In this document: one piece after another, positions 1 through 8,453 of the stretch
How positions within the stretch are numbered: position 1 is the first letter of the stretch
Layout: each line of letters opens with the position of its first letter
Source: Arenibacter sp. F26102
GTDB taxonomy: Bacteria; Bacteroidota; Bacteroidia; Flavobacteriales; Flavobacteriaceae
Direction of reading: 5' to 3'
Length of the DNA stretch: 64,000 bases
Assembly: GCF_023015865.1 (NCBI RefSeq)
Contig: NZ_JALKBC010000017.1
Location: forward strand, 1-64,000
Position numbers and translations under genes: made by a program
Notes under the pieces: model-generated
Databases searched by the model: none
What the model saw: only the letters and a program-made list of their open reading frames with translations
Told to the model about the DNA's origin: nothing

Positions 1-2
1 GT

Positions 3-1877
3 AATTTTTCAAACAATGGAATTGCGGCAATAAAGCGGTTTGATCATTCAATAAATCGGACTTTTTCTAAACTGGGCAATCTTACCAAATTAACTCTTGG
101 TATTGGCCTGGGGACCTTATTTGCTAGCGGAATAGGGGGGATCCGGGACTACGAAACGGGATTGGTTGGAGTTAGCAAAACAACCGGCATTATAGGCAAA
201 GATTTAAAACAGTTCAGTAATGAAGTGTTGATGACATCTAAAAAATTGCGCGGCATTTCGTCAGATAAACTATTGGAATTGGGACAGGTTGCGGGGCAAC
301 TTGGAGTAACAGGAAACGCCAATATTTTAAAGTTTTCAACCACCTTATCAAAATTAGAAAAAGCGAGCGATATACAAGGGGAAGCCGGGGCCGCGTCAAT
401 TGCTCGATTATTAACAATTACCGGTGAGGGTGTCGGGGTAGTGGATCGGTTTGCGTCTGCATTGGTCGGGCTTGGTAATACATCGGCCGCGACGGAATCG
501 GAAATATTGGGGGTTGCAAGTGAGGTAGCCAGGGCAACGGCTGCATATAAATTACAATCGACCCAAATACTTGGAATTTCCACGGCGTTAAAATCTTTGG
601 ATGTTCGGCCCGAAGCCGCGGGAACGGCTGTTGGTAAGGTGTTTAGAGGTATTGAGGACGCGACTATAAAAGGTGGCAAAACATTGGCGGCCTATGCCAA
701 GGTAATGGGGTTGACCTCTAAAGAAGCTAAAAATATTTTTGCATCGGATAAAACAGCGGCGTTTACCGCGTTGATCAAAGGGCTAAATAATATAAGTGTT
801 CAAGGGGGCAGCGTTCAACAAACGTTGTCCGGTTTAGGTTTGGATGGGGAAACGGTATCTAAAGGGATTATCCCATTGGCCACAAACTTTAATTTGTTGG
901 ATGAAAAATTGAAGTTGGCCAATTTAGCATTTAAGCAGAATATTGATTTAAACAACGAATTTTCCGCGGCATCTAAAACGGTTAACACCGCCTTGGATTC
1001 TGTCCGTAACAGCTTTAATAATGTTTTGATTGGAACGGCAACCACTGGAACCGGGTTAGAAAAGGTTCAAAATACATTATTCTTTGTAGCGGACAACATG
1101 GAAACGGTTGTGGCCTTTGGAGCGGGCTTAATTGGCACCTTTGGAGCGTTAAAAGTATTGGTGTATGGTTCACAGGCCGCGTTTGCGGCATATAACGTTG
1201 TTTTGGGTGTCCATAGTGCTTTAAGTGCAACGGCATCCATAGCAATTGGGCAAAATGCCGTTGCATTAGGTGCCTATAAAACAATAATGGCAGTCACCAC
1301 CGCCGGCACCTGGTTGGCCACCACCGCAACCACAGCGTTTGGGGTGGCCCTAAATTTAGGGTTATGGCCTATTTTAGCTATAATTGCGGCAATTGGGGCG
1401 TTAATCGCTATATTTTATTATTGGGATGATATAACCGCGTGGTTTGGTAAACAATGGAAAACGTTTACCGGAATGATCGGCGCGGTATGGGACAACCTGG
1501 TGAAATGGTTCAAGAATTTCAGTTTTACGGATTTCTTTAAAAACATTGGCCAAAGCCTAATGAAGTACATTTTATGGCCAATGAAACAATTATTAACGTT
1601 GTTATCCAATATGCCCGGTAAGGTCGGAAAAATGGCATCCATTGGGTTGGATAAAATCGGCGAAATGTCCGGTGAATTGGATGTGAACGACAGCCGCAAA
1701 CCATTGGACGGTCCGGAAGTTAGGGCAGAACAAAGCCGACAGGCCACAAGGGACGCCATGGTACGGGGTAGTATAGACCTTAATATTAGAGATAATGGAA
1801 ACAACGTGGAATCGGCAAAATCAAACGGACCCGTTGCTATACCGATAAGGTTAACCAATACCCAAGGAATGAATTAA
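3..1877 (+). CDS. phage tail tape measure protein, TP901-like, 5' end outside window
   Basis: The frame is open from base 3, with no start inside the window, so the N-terminus is cut off by the window edge; 625 codons are visible including the stop. Tape measure proteins set tail length and act during DNA ejection in long-tailed phages. The visible part has the usual features: an Ala/Gly/Thr/Ser-rich helical region resembling the TP901 core domain (for example DVRPEAAGTAVGKVFRGIED), long hydrophobic stretches in the middle (roughly codons 350-475), and a hydrophilic tail. GC looks higher than in the next gene. No other tail gene follows: a terminator, an AbiC-like gene and tRNA genes come next. 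Family assignment is by pattern, not search; moderately sure. Confidence 0.8.
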   Translation, partial: NFSNNGIAAIKRFDHSINRTFSKLGNLTKLTLGIGLGTLFASGIGGIRDYETGLVGVSKTTGIIGKDLKQFSNEVLMTSKKLRGISSDKLLELGQVAGQLGVTGNANILKFSTTLSKLEKASDIQGEAGAASIARLLTITGEGVGVVDRFASALVGLGNTSAATESEILGVASEVARATAAYKLQSTQILGISTALKSLDVRPEAAGTAVGKVFRGIEDATIKGGKTLAAYAKVMGLTSKEAKNIFASDKTAAFTALIKGLNNISVQGGSVQQTLSGLGLDGETVSKGIIPLATNFNLLDEKLKLANLAFKQNIDLNNEFSAASKTVNTALDSVRNSFNNVLIGTATTGTGLEKVQNTLFFVADNMETVVAFGAGLIGTFGALKVLVYGSQAAFAAYNVVLGVHSALSATASIAIGQNAVALGAYKTIMAVTTAGTWLATTATTAFGVALNLGLWPILAIIAAIGALIAIFYYWDDITAWFGKQWKTFTGMIGAVWDNLVKWFKNFSFTDFFKNIGQSLMKYILWPMKQLLTLLSNMPGKVGKMASIGLDKIGEMSGELDVNDSRKPLDGPEVRAEQSRQATRDAMVRGSIDLNIRDNGNNVESAKSNGPVAIPIRLTNTQGMN

Positions 1878-1910
1878 AATTTTTGTTTGTCCATTTATTT
1901 TGATGTGAAA

Positions 1911-1938
1911 GACCGCTATTAGTTTAGCGGTTTTTTTA
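1911..1938 (+). terminator. rho-independent terminator after tape measure gene
   Basis: A 7-bp perfect stem ACCGCTA / TAGCGGT (1912-1918 with 1925-1931), a 6-nt loop and a T run. It lies 34 bp after the tape measure stop and ends that transcript. Confidence 0.85.
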
Positions 1939-1984
1939 TTATCTAAAATGTTATCTTACCCAAGTGTAATCTATTTTGAAAACG

Positions 1985-2830
1985 ATGAAATCCAAATCCA
2001 AATTAGAAAATAGGAACTTGAAGTATTATGTTATGTTAATGATATTCTCAATGTCAATTATTGCAATTCTAATTCCAACAGTTTTGTTTGTTTTGCAATT
2101 CAAAAGTTATAGTATTTCGAATAGCATTGCGGAATGGGGGAGTTTTGGTGATTATTTTGGTGGTATTCTTAATCCTATTATTTCGTTTGCTAGTTTGGTT
2201 TTATTAGGGTATATAACGGTAATAGTTGCTAAAAATTCTAATAAAGAAAATTATATTTTGAATGTAAAATTAAGACGAATGGATGCCTATAAAGAGTTAA
2301 CCGAATTTTCGCCAACATTAAATAGTTTGGCAACGGCATTATCTGATTTTTTTGATCAAACAGAATTCATATTAAATTTTCATAATGCTTCATTAGATGA
2401 AATAATAAACAATAATAATTATGATGATGCAAATAAAAGTGCTCTCAAAAAAGATTTGAAAAATCGACTTTCAGAGGATTTGAGCAATCATTTAAATAAT
2501 GAGCTTTATAAAATGTCAGAAGCAACTACTAAAATTGATGAGTTTGAAAATTTAATAACATTTGCACATCTTCGATTTGGACACTTATTTAAATATGATT
2601 TTAAGTCAGAGGAATACAATAAAATATCAGTTTCGATTAAGATTATTGCTAATAAGACTAGAAAGATGAAGGGGATTTTTAATTCTTTGAAAATGCAATT
2701 TAATGGTAAAAGGATAAATGATTTAAGGAAAGAATTTCAAGATTTAATCAAAGAATTAAAAATCGTTAGTGAATTATTGGTGGTGTTCTATAATTCTATT
2801 TCACAGGAATTAGAATATAAGGATGAGTGA
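1985..2830 (+). CDS. putative phage abortive-infection (AbiC-like) membrane protein
   Basis: 281 aa from the ATG at 1985; an in-frame TTG lies 9 bp upstream. Two transmembrane segments near the N-terminus (about residues 18-40 and 61-83) bracket the motif WGSFGDYFGGILNPIISF, which is characteristic of the putative abortive-infection family PF16872 (putAbiC). The rest is a charged, helical cytoplasmic domain. Members are thought to stop phage growth by harming the infected cell; mechanism is not known. The gene is much more AT-rich than its neighbours, which fits horizontal acquisition. It sits alone between the tape measure terminator and the tRNA genes, a typical place for a prophage cargo (moron) gene. 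The family call rests on this motif and topology, without a search. Confidence 0.6.
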   Translation: MKSKSKLENRNLKYYVMLMIFSMSIIAILIPTVLFVLQFKSYSISNSIAEWGSFGDYFGGILNPIISFASLVLLGYITVIVAKNSNKENYILNVKLRRMDAYKELTEFSPTLNSLATALSDFFDQTEFILNFHNASLDEIINNNNYDDANKSALKKDLKNRLSEDLSNHLNNELYKMSEATTKIDEFENLITFAHLRFGHLFKYDFKSEEYNKISVSIKIIANKTRKMKGIFNSLKMQFNGKRINDLRKEFQDLIKELKIVSELLVVFYNSISQELEYKDE

Positions 2831-2967
2831 ATCAGTTTCATTATTTACCGAATTTATTAACTGAATTGTTAATCGTAATCTAAAAAACCTGTAAACATTA
2901 CGTCTATGGGCTTTTTCTTTGGAGAACCGCTAAAACTACGAAGCTTTAAATTTTTGTACTTAAATGT

Positions 2968-2989
2968 AATATGTGGGGAATATGTGGGG
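2968..2989. repeat. two tandem 11-bp repeats between prophage end and tRNA genes
   Basis: AATATGTGGGG occurs twice in direct succession, followed by AAAATATA. It lies about 60 bp from the 3' end of tRNA-Leu, on the prophage side. Short direct repeats near an attachment site can be integrase arm-binding sites; that role is inferred only. Confidence 0.4.
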
Positions 2990-3010
2990 AAAATATAGTC
3001 ATACAAACTA

Positions 3011-3048
3011 AAAAACCCTTAATAATCAACAGATTAAAAAGGGTTTTT
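3011..3048 (-). terminator. terminator of the tRNA transcript
   Basis: A 10-bp perfect stem AAAAACCCTT / AAGGGTTTTT (3011-3020 with 3039-3048) just after the tRNA-Leu 3' end on the minus strand. It has T runs on both sides and could work in both directions. Confidence 0.75.
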
Positions 3049-3049
3049 G

Positions 3050-3133
3050 TACTCGAGGCGGGACTTGAACCCGCACGGACTAATGTCCATTGGATTTTAA
3101 GTCCAACGTGTCTACCAATTCCACCACTCGAGC
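3050..3133 (-). tRNA. tRNA-Leu (anticodon UAA)
   Basis: 84 nt on the minus strand. The acceptor stem GCTCGAG pairs with CTCGAGT, with one G-U pair at the end. The anticodon stem is TTGGA/TCCAA with loop CTTAAAA, giving anticodon UAA. A long variable arm (TGGACATTAGTCCG) is typical of leucine tRNA, and the T arm CGGGTTCAAGTCCCG is intact. CCA is not encoded. It lies in series with tRNA-Gly and downstream of mutS on the same strand. Its 3' end faces the prophage, the usual orientation for phage integration at a tRNA. Confidence 0.95.
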
Positions 3134-3167
3134 CTAGCTGCTCAAAGCAGAATAGATTTTACAATGG

Positions 3168-3230
3168 AGCGAAAAACGGGATTCGAACCTGCCTACCGTC
3201 AGGCAGGCCTGCGACCAAGGTCGCTTTTCG
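3168..3230 (-). pseudogene. broken tRNA-Gly copy with a palindromic repeat inside
   Basis: The 3' part (T loop plus acceptor strand, 22 nt at 3168-3189 on the plus strand) is identical to the functional tRNA-Gly 80 bp away. The rest is wrecked: a palindrome CCTGCCTACCGTCAGGCAGG (3188-3207) interrupts the T stem, most of the anticodon arm and the D arm are gone, and a compressed remnant (GCGACC-AA-GGTCGC) runs into a partial 5' acceptor strand near 3225-3230. It reads as a decayed tandem duplicate of tRNA-Gly. No functional cloverleaf can be drawn. Confidence 0.7.
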
Positions 3231-3271
3231 TAAGAATCAATTATTGTCGTTTTTCAACTTTCAAAAAAATG

Positions 3272-3344
3272 AGCGAAAAACGGGATTCGAACCCGCGACC
3301 TCCACCTTGGCAAGGTGGCGCTCTACCAACTGAGCTATTTTCGC
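3272..3344 (-). tRNA. tRNA-Gly (anticodon GCC)
   Basis: 73 nt on the minus strand. The acceptor GCGAAAA pairs with TTTTCGC, with U73 as is usual for bacterial tRNA-Gly. The D arm is AGCTCAGTTGGTAGAGC. The anticodon stem CCACC/GGTGG encloses loop TTGCCAA, giving anticodon GCC. The T arm is CGGGTTCGAATCCCG. CCA is not encoded. Probably co-transcribed with tRNA-Leu. Confidence 0.96.
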
Positions 3345-3362
3345 AATTTAAAAATGAACGTA

Positions 3363-3380
3363 GCATCCTTTTCAGGATGC
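3363..3380 (-). other. small hairpin between mutS and tRNA-Gly
   Basis: A 6-bp perfect stem GCATCC / GGATGC with a 6-nt loop. No clear T run follows, so it is a weak terminator at best, or a processing signal upstream of the tRNA. Confidence 0.35.
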
Positions 3381-3511
3381 GGGAGCAAATTTAATATAAT
3401 TCTATAAAAAGCAAAGAACTTTTCACTAAAAAGAATCAAAATAATTATAATACCCCCAAGGTGAATATATTAGATCGGAAATATTGGCGTATTGGCCTAC
3501 ATTATTAATTA

Positions 3512-6127
3512 CTAGGCATTTTTCTTTTTGGTGAGCAAACGCTTTATTTCATTTAGTTTCATCAAGGCTTCCACAGGAGTTAAGGTGTTGATGTCCAAAT
3601 GGGTAATTTCTTCTTTGATCTGTTCCAACAAAGGATCGTCCAAATTAAAAAAGCTTAGTTGCATTTCGTTTTGCACCAATTGTAATTTATCGGAAAGCTC
3701 CTCGCTGGAATGCGATTTTTCCAGCTTTTTAAGAATTTTATTCGCCTTATGGATGACCTGTTGTGGCATACCTGCCATTTTGGCCACATGTATACCAAAA
3801 CTATGCTCACTGCCGCCCGGGGTCAATTTGCGTAAAAAGAGCACATTGTCCTTCAATTCTTTTACAGATACATTGAAATTTTTAATGCGGCCAAATGTAG
3901 AGGTCATTTCATTGAGCTCGTGGTAATGGGTGGCAAATAAAGTTTTGGCCCTTGCAGGATGCTCATGCAGGTATTCTGATATAGCCCAGGCTATAGAGAT
4001 TCCATCATAAGTGCTGGTACCCCTGCCAATTTCGTCCAAAAGCACCAAACTGCGCTCGGAGAGGTTGTTAAGAATGGAGGCGGTTTCGTTCATTTCCACC
4101 ATAAAGGTAGATTCCCCCATAGAAATATTGTCGCTGGCACCGACCCGTGTAAATATTTTATCTACATAACCAATTTTAGCAGCATCGGCCGGTACAAAAC
4201 TTCCCATTTGGGCCAACAATACTATAAGCGCTGTTTGTCTTAATATGGCCGATTTACCGCTCATGTTGGGACCGGTAATCATTATAATCTGTTGCTCGTC
4301 CCTATTTAGGGTGAGATCATTGGCAATATAGGCTTCTCCCAAGGGCAATTGCTTTTCAATAACCGGATGCCTTCCTCCAATGATCGACAGTTCGGTGGAA
4401 TCATCCATGTCCGGGGAAACATAATTGTTCTCCTTGGCCAACTGGGTAAAGCCGCAAAGACAATCCAGTTGGGCAATTTGGTAGGCATTATTTTGTACCG
4501 GTGCTATATATTCCTGCATCCAAACTACCAATCGTGAGAACAACTGCTGCTCCAAACTTAAAATTCGCTCTTCCGCACCTAATATTTTGGCTTCATATTC
4601 TTTTAGCTCTTCGGTGATATAGCGTTCGGCATTTACCAAGGTCTGCTTTCGTATCCAGTCCTCAGGGACCTTGTCCTTATGGGTGTTCCGTACTTCTATA
4701 TAGTAACCAAAGACATTGTTGGAGGCTATTTTTAGGGAGCTAATGCCCGTGCGTTCGGTTTCCCTTTGCAGCATTTTGTCCAAATAGTCCTTTCCGGAAA
4801 AAGCCAGGCCTCTCAATTCGTCCAATTCGGTAGAATATCCTTTTGCTATAGTACTGCCTTTGAGCATATTCACCGGAGCCTCCTCACTGATCATTTCTTT
4901 GATCTTAGATCTTAGCATATCACAGGTATGCAATTGATCTCCAATAAGGTTTAATGCTTCATTTTTGCTTTTGGTGGTGATTTGCTTTATGGGAACAATG
5001 GCCTCCAAGGAATTTTTAAGCTGAACCACTTCCTTCGGATTAATTTTTCCCGTGGCCACTTTGGAAATTAACCGTTCCAAATCCCCGATCAACTTAATGC
5101 CACTCTGCAATTTATGGTGGGCAACCTCATTTTCGGTCAAATAGGTAATTACCTGATGCCTTCTACGGATTTTTTCAATATTCTTCAAAGGAAGTGCCAA
5201 CCACCTTTTCAGCATTCTTCCGCCCATGGGCGAAATGGTTTTGTCTATGACATCTAAAAGCGTAACGGCATTTAGGTTATTGGAATGGTATAGTTCCAGG
5301 TTTCTTATCGTAAACCGATCCATCCAAATATATTCCTCTTCCGCAATACGTTGAAGGGTGTTGATGTGCTGTAATTGTCGGTGCTGGGTGTCGGAAAGGT
5401 AGTGTAATACAACCCCAGCAGCTACTATGCCATGGGATAAATGGTCTACGCCAAAACCTTTTAAGCTTTTTGTTTTAAAATGATTGGTGAGGGTTTCAAG
5501 GGCATAGTCATCCTGAAAAATCCAGTCTTCCGTAAAGAATGTATGGAAGTTTTTGCCAAATACTTCCAGGAATTCCTTTTTATTAGCTTTAGATACCAAT
5601 ACCTCGTTAGGGGAGAAATTCTGTAGTAATTTGTCTATCTGTTCTTCATTTCCTTCCGAAGTTAAAAATTCGCCTGTTGATATATCTACAAAGGATATAC
5701 CTAATCTCTTTCGGCCAAAATGTACCGCACATAGAAAATTATTGGTTTTGGCCGATAGGATATCATCGTTCATGGCCACCCCCGGGGTCACTAGTTCGGT
5801 AACACCCCTTTTAACTATGGTCTTGGTGAGTTTCGGATCTTCCAGCTGATCGCATATGGCCACACGTTGCCCTGCTTTTACCAGTTTTGGTAAATAGGTA
5901 TTTAAGGAGTGGTGCGGGAAACCTGCCAATTCCGTTCGATCCCCTCCGTTGTTACGGTGGGTAAGGATAATGCCCAATATCTTGGAGGCCTTAACGGCGT
6001 CTTCCCCAAAAGTTTCGTAAAAATCCCCGACACGGAACAATAATAGAGCATCAGGATATTTCACCTTAATGGTATTGTACTGCTTCATTAAAGGGGTTAC
6101 CTTTTTTGTTTTTCCCGAGTCGGCCAA
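3512..6127 (-). CDS. mutS: DNA mismatch repair protein MutS
   Basis: 871 aa, the usual MutS length. It recognises mismatches and small loops after replication and starts repair. The N-terminal mismatch-binding domain has the [11 protein letters not shown] segment with the Phe-x-Glu that wedges into mismatches. The C-terminal ATPase has Walker [10 protein letters not shown], Walker [17 protein letters not shown] and the FATHYHEL switch region. The start is TTG: an in-frame stop lies shortly upstream and no ATG fits. It stands alone, divergent from a SpoU methyltransferase gene; mutL is not in the window. Downstream on the same strand are the two tRNAs. Confidence 0.97.
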   Translation of the reverse strand: MADSGKTKKVTPLMKQYNTIKVKYPDALLLFRVGDFYETFGEDAVKASKILGIILTHRNNGGDRTELAGFPHHSLNTYLPKLVKAGQRVAICDQLEDPKLTKTIVKRGVTELVTPGVAMNDDILSAKTNNFLCAVHFGRKRLGISFVDISTGEFLTSEGNEEQIDKLLQNFSPNEVLVSKANKKEFLEVFGKNFHTFFTEDWIFQDDYALETLTNHFKTKSLKGFGVDHLSHGIVAAGVVLHYLSDTQHRQLQHINTLQRIAEEEYIWMDRFTIRNLELYHSNNLNAVTLLDVIDKTISPMGGRMLKRWLALPLKNIEKIRRRHQVITYLTENEVAHHKLQSGIKLIGDLERLISKVATGKINPKEVVQLKNSLEAIVPIKQITTKSKNEALNLIGDQLHTCDMLRSKIKEMISEEAPVNMLKGSTIAKGYSTELDELRGLAFSGKDYLDKMLQRETERTGISSLKIASNNVFGYYIEVRNTHKDKVPEDWIRKQTLVNAERYITEELKEYEAKILGAEERILSLEQQLFSRLVVWMQEYIAPVQNNAYQIAQLDCLCGFTQLAKENNYVSPDMDDSTELSIIGGRHPVIEKQLPLGEAYIANDLTLNRDEQQIIMITGPNMSGKSAILRQTALIVLLAQMGSFVPADAAKIGYVDKIFTRVGASDNISMGESTFMVEMNETASILNNLSERSLVLLDEIGRGTSTYDGISIAWAISEYLHEHPARAKTLFATHYHELNEMTSTFGRIKNFNVSVKELKDNVLFLRKLTPGGSEHSFGIHVAKMAGMPQQVIHKANKILKKLEKSHSSEELSDKLQLVQNEMQLSFFNLDDPLLEQIKEEITHLDINTLTPVEALMKLNEIKRLLTKKKNA

Positions 6128-6296
6128 AGCGATTTTATTAACTTATTTTTGCATTCCTTTCTGAAACAACGAATGTAAGGTTTATCTACCGGAATGTACA
6201 CTATTGTTGATATTTTGGGGATAACTTTATGTCGGTTGGAGAGGGGTTTATACCACAGTACAAGTGGTATGAAAATTAAATTTAATATTGGATTGT

Positions 6297-6827
6297 ATGC
6301 GTAAATTGGAGAATAGCGAATTGGACCGACTTAATGTAGATGAGTTTAAACAGGTGGAAAAGACTCCTATTTGTATTGTTTTGGATAATGTAAGGAGCTT
6401 GAACAATATTGGATCGGTTTTTAGGACGGCGGATGCCTTTTTGATCGAAAAAATATACTTGTGCGGAATAACTGCGACCCCACCTCATAAGGACATTCAT
6501 AAGACTGCTTTGGGAGCTACAGATAGTGTTACCTGGGAATATCGGGAAAACACCATGGAATTGTTGGAGGAACTAAAGCATGTGGGCTACACTTCGCTAT
6601 CTGTTGAACAAGCAGAAAATGCAGTCATGCTAAACGATTTTGAAGTGGATAAAAAAGAAAAATATGCCTTAATTTTTGGGAACGAAGTAAAAGGAGTTTC
6701 CCAAGATGTAGTCTCAGGTAGTGATCTGGTCTTGGAAATTCCACAATACGGTACCAAGCACTCGTTGAATATTTCGGTAAGCGTGGGAATCGTGGTTTGG
6801 GATCTCTGGGCCAAATTGAAGGGGTAA
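6297..6827 (+). CDS. SpoU/TrmH-family RNA 2'-O-methyltransferase
   Basis: 176 aa from the ATG at 6297; an in-frame TTG lies 9 bp upstream. The three SPOUT motifs are present: LDNVRSLNNIGSVFRTADAF near residue 30, ALIFGNEVKGV near residue 121, and LEIPQYGTKHSLNISVSVGI near residue 143. These form the knotted AdoMet-binding site. The enzyme 2'-O-methylates a ribose in tRNA or rRNA; the target cannot be read from sequence. It lacks the extra N-terminal substrate domain of RlmB. Divergent from mutS and convergent with folK-dnk and the small RNA. Confidence 0.88.
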   Translation: MRKLENSELDRLNVDEFKQVEKTPICIVLDNVRSLNNIGSVFRTADAFLIEKIYLCGITATPPHKDIHKTALGATDSVTWEYRENTMELLEELKHVGYTSLSVEQAENAVMLNDFEVDKKEKYALIFGNEVKGVSQDVVSGSDLVLEIPQYGTKHSLNISVSVGIVVWDLWAKLKG

Positions 6828-6949
6828 AATGAGTCAAGCCCAAAAACAGTGAGTTCCCTATATAAAGTAAGGATACACCATCTCAAAGGCAGTGTTTGTT
6901 TATTTTTTTGTTCGCCAAAAATCAAAAAAAAGTCTGCCTATATAAAACC

Positions 6950-6973
6950 AAAAACCCAACCTAATGGTTGGGT
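6950..6973 (-). terminator. terminator of small RNA / folK-dnk transcript
   Basis: Stem CCCAACC / GGTTGGG (6955-6961 with 6966-6972) and loop of 4 nt. On the minus strand it is followed by GTTTTTGGTTTT. It lies about 150 bp after the folK-dnk stop. Confidence 0.7.
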
Positions 6974-7068
6974 CGGCAATATATAGTTTGAGTTAGTTAG
7001 TTTAAAACCTTGAAGTCTTTCCATCAATTTTTATGATGTGCCATATGGCTGAAAACGACTTTATTGGA
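6950..7068 (-). ncRNA. candidate small structured RNA with own promoter and terminator
   Basis: Inferred RNA of about 118 nt in the gap after folK-dnk. On the minus strand a promoter-like TTG (7100-7102), 19-bp spacer and TTTACTTG (7073-7080) precede it. The predicted fold has a closing helix CCU/AGG plus AAGUC/GACUU (7057-7061 with 7013-7017) around two hairpins: GCC-AUAU-GGC (7040-7049) and CAUCA/UGAUG (7022-7026 with 7034-7038). A single-stranded AU-rich stretch with CUAACUAACU follows, then a terminator hairpin CCCAACC/GGTTGGG (6955-6972) with a T-rich tail. No ORF. It might be a member of a flavobacterial RNA family (6S-Flavo was considered) or a 3' UTR RNA; this is unproven. Confidence 0.5.
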
Positions 7069-7121
7069 GGCGCAAGTAAATAAATTGATTTGTTCTGTGC
7101 AAGTAATATGTGAAAATTATC

Positions 7122-8267
7122 TTAAAATGATAGTTTTACCGTAAATTTTTGTATCTGGTCCAATATCACCTCATAATCCTCTTGGTTTTCAACAAAATCC
7201 AATTCGCTTACATCCAAAATTAGATTGTTCTGCTCGGGAAAGCTTTTTAAAAAGTCGAAATAGCCGCGGTTTAACTTCTCTAAGTATTCAGGTGCAATAT
7301 TTTGTTCGTAATCTCTTCCCCTTCGCTTTATATTTTGTAGAAGTCGTTCCGTGTTTTGGTACAGATAGATGTACATAGTTGGCTTCTTGATTTCTTTGTG
7401 CATGAGGTTAAAAAGCTTCCGGTAGAGTTTAAATTCCTCCTCCTGTAAGGTAACTTTGGCAAAAATGAGGGACTTGTTAATGTCGTAATCGCTTACCATA
7501 AAATTCTTGAACAGATCATATTGTGAGGTGTCGTCCATAAATTGCTGGTAACGGTCGGCAAGAAAGGACATTTCCAGTGGAAAGGCAAACCTAGCTTGAT
7601 CTTCATAAAATTTAGGAAGGAAAGGGTTGTCCGCAAATCGTTCCAAAACCAATTTTGCGTTAAAATCGTGTCCTATTTTATGGGCCAATGTGGTTTTTCC
7701 GGCACCAATATTTCCTTCAATAGCAATATATTGCAATTGAGAGAAAAGCTGTGTTCTGGTAGTGTATAGCTTATGTTGGGTTCGTTTAATATTGCTTTTG
7801 TCCTTGCATTCCTGTAAGAGATTTCTAGTGTCCTTGTTCAGAACAGGATGATAAAACTGTGGTGCTATGTCTGCCAAGGGCCTCAGGACAAATCTTCTCA
7901 ATTGAAGACTGGGGTGGGGGATGGTCAGCGCCTCGGAATTAATTATTTCCCTATCATAATATATTATGTCGATATCCACAGTCCTGGAGGTGTACCCAAC
8001 CGCTTCATTTCGCGACCTACCCAGCCTTGTTTCTATTTCCAATAATTTTTTTAACAAATCTAATGGCGTTAGGGTGGTTTCTATTGCAATGCAGCAATTG
8101 TAAAAATTTTCCCCCTCAAAACCCCATGCCGGTGTTTCGTAAATTGGACTTATCTTAACAACATTTCCGATAGTGGAATGGATTAAAAACACCACCTCCT
8201 GTAGGTGGTTTAGTTTATCCCCTAAATTACTTCCAAGTGAAAGATATGTTGTTACGGTCTTATTCAT
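7122..8267 (-). CDS. FolK-deoxynucleoside kinase fusion protein
   Basis: 381 aa from the ATG at 8267; the frame continues upstream, but MNKTVTTYLSLGSNLGDK is the conserved FolK beginning. Residues 1-160 are 6-hydroxymethyl-7,8-dihydropterin pyrophosphokinase (folate synthesis), with LGSNLGD, YTSRTVDIDIIYYD and IPHPSLQLRRFVLRPL. Residues 178-381 are a deoxynucleoside kinase (dNTP salvage) with P-loop EGNIGAGKTTL (about 184-194) and a C-terminal lid with the RRGRDYEQ segment. The fusion joins folate (thymidylate) supply with nucleoside salvage and is known in Flavobacteriia. Which deoxynucleoside is preferred cannot be told. Divergent from sppA. Confidence 0.92.
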   Translation of the reverse strand: MNKTVTTYLSLGSNLGDKLNHLQEVVFLIHSTIGNVVKISPIYETPAWGFEGENFYNCCIAIETTLTPLDLLKKLLEIETRLGRSRNEAVGYTSRTVDIDIIYYDREIINSEALTIPHPSLQLRRFVLRPLADIAPQFYHPVLNKDTRNLLQECKDKSNIKRTQHKLYTTRTQLFSQLQYIAIEGNIGAGKTTLAHKIGHDFNAKLVLERFADNPFLPKFYEDQARFAFPLEMSFLADRYQQFMDDTSQYDLFKNFMVSDYDINKSLIFAKVTLQEEEFKLYRKLFNLMHKEIKKPTMYIYLYQNTERLLQNIKRRGRDYEQNIAPEYLEKLNRGYFDFLKSFPEQNNLILDVSELDFVENQEDYEVILDQIQKFTVKLSF

Positions 8268-8419
8268 AATTAGCGAGCAAAGTAAACAAAAGAAATCCAC
8301 TCTATAAAGGGAATTGCCAAAAACACGGTCAAATTTCATCTACCTTCATCTGGTTGCAAATTCTAATATTTGGGATATATATAATTCAATATTTTTAATC
8401 GCATAAATTCCACATTGGC

Positions 8420-8427
8420 TATCTTTG
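8420..8427 (+). promoter_or_regulatory. sppA promoter, -7 element
   Basis: TATCTTTG matches the Bacteroidota -7 consensus TAnnTTTG perfectly and lies 26 bp before the sppA start. The -33 region is only T-rich, without a clear TTG. Confidence 0.6.
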
Positions 8428-8453
8428 CACGTTATTAGTAATACTTATATCGA

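Noticed and set aside
149-1858. Several minus-strand open frames opposite the tape measure gene
   Set aside because: Shadow frames of a clearly coding plus-strand gene, with no domain pattern.
3168-3344. Duplicated tRNA-Gly 3' end considered as phage attL/attR pair
   Set aside because: The two copies are only about 80 bp apart with no phage DNA between them, so a decayed tandem tRNA explains it better.
2971-3394. Open frames on the plus strand (120 and 76 codons) across the tRNA genes
   Set aside because: They are translations of the antisense of tRNA-Leu and tRNA-Gly, a common false gene.
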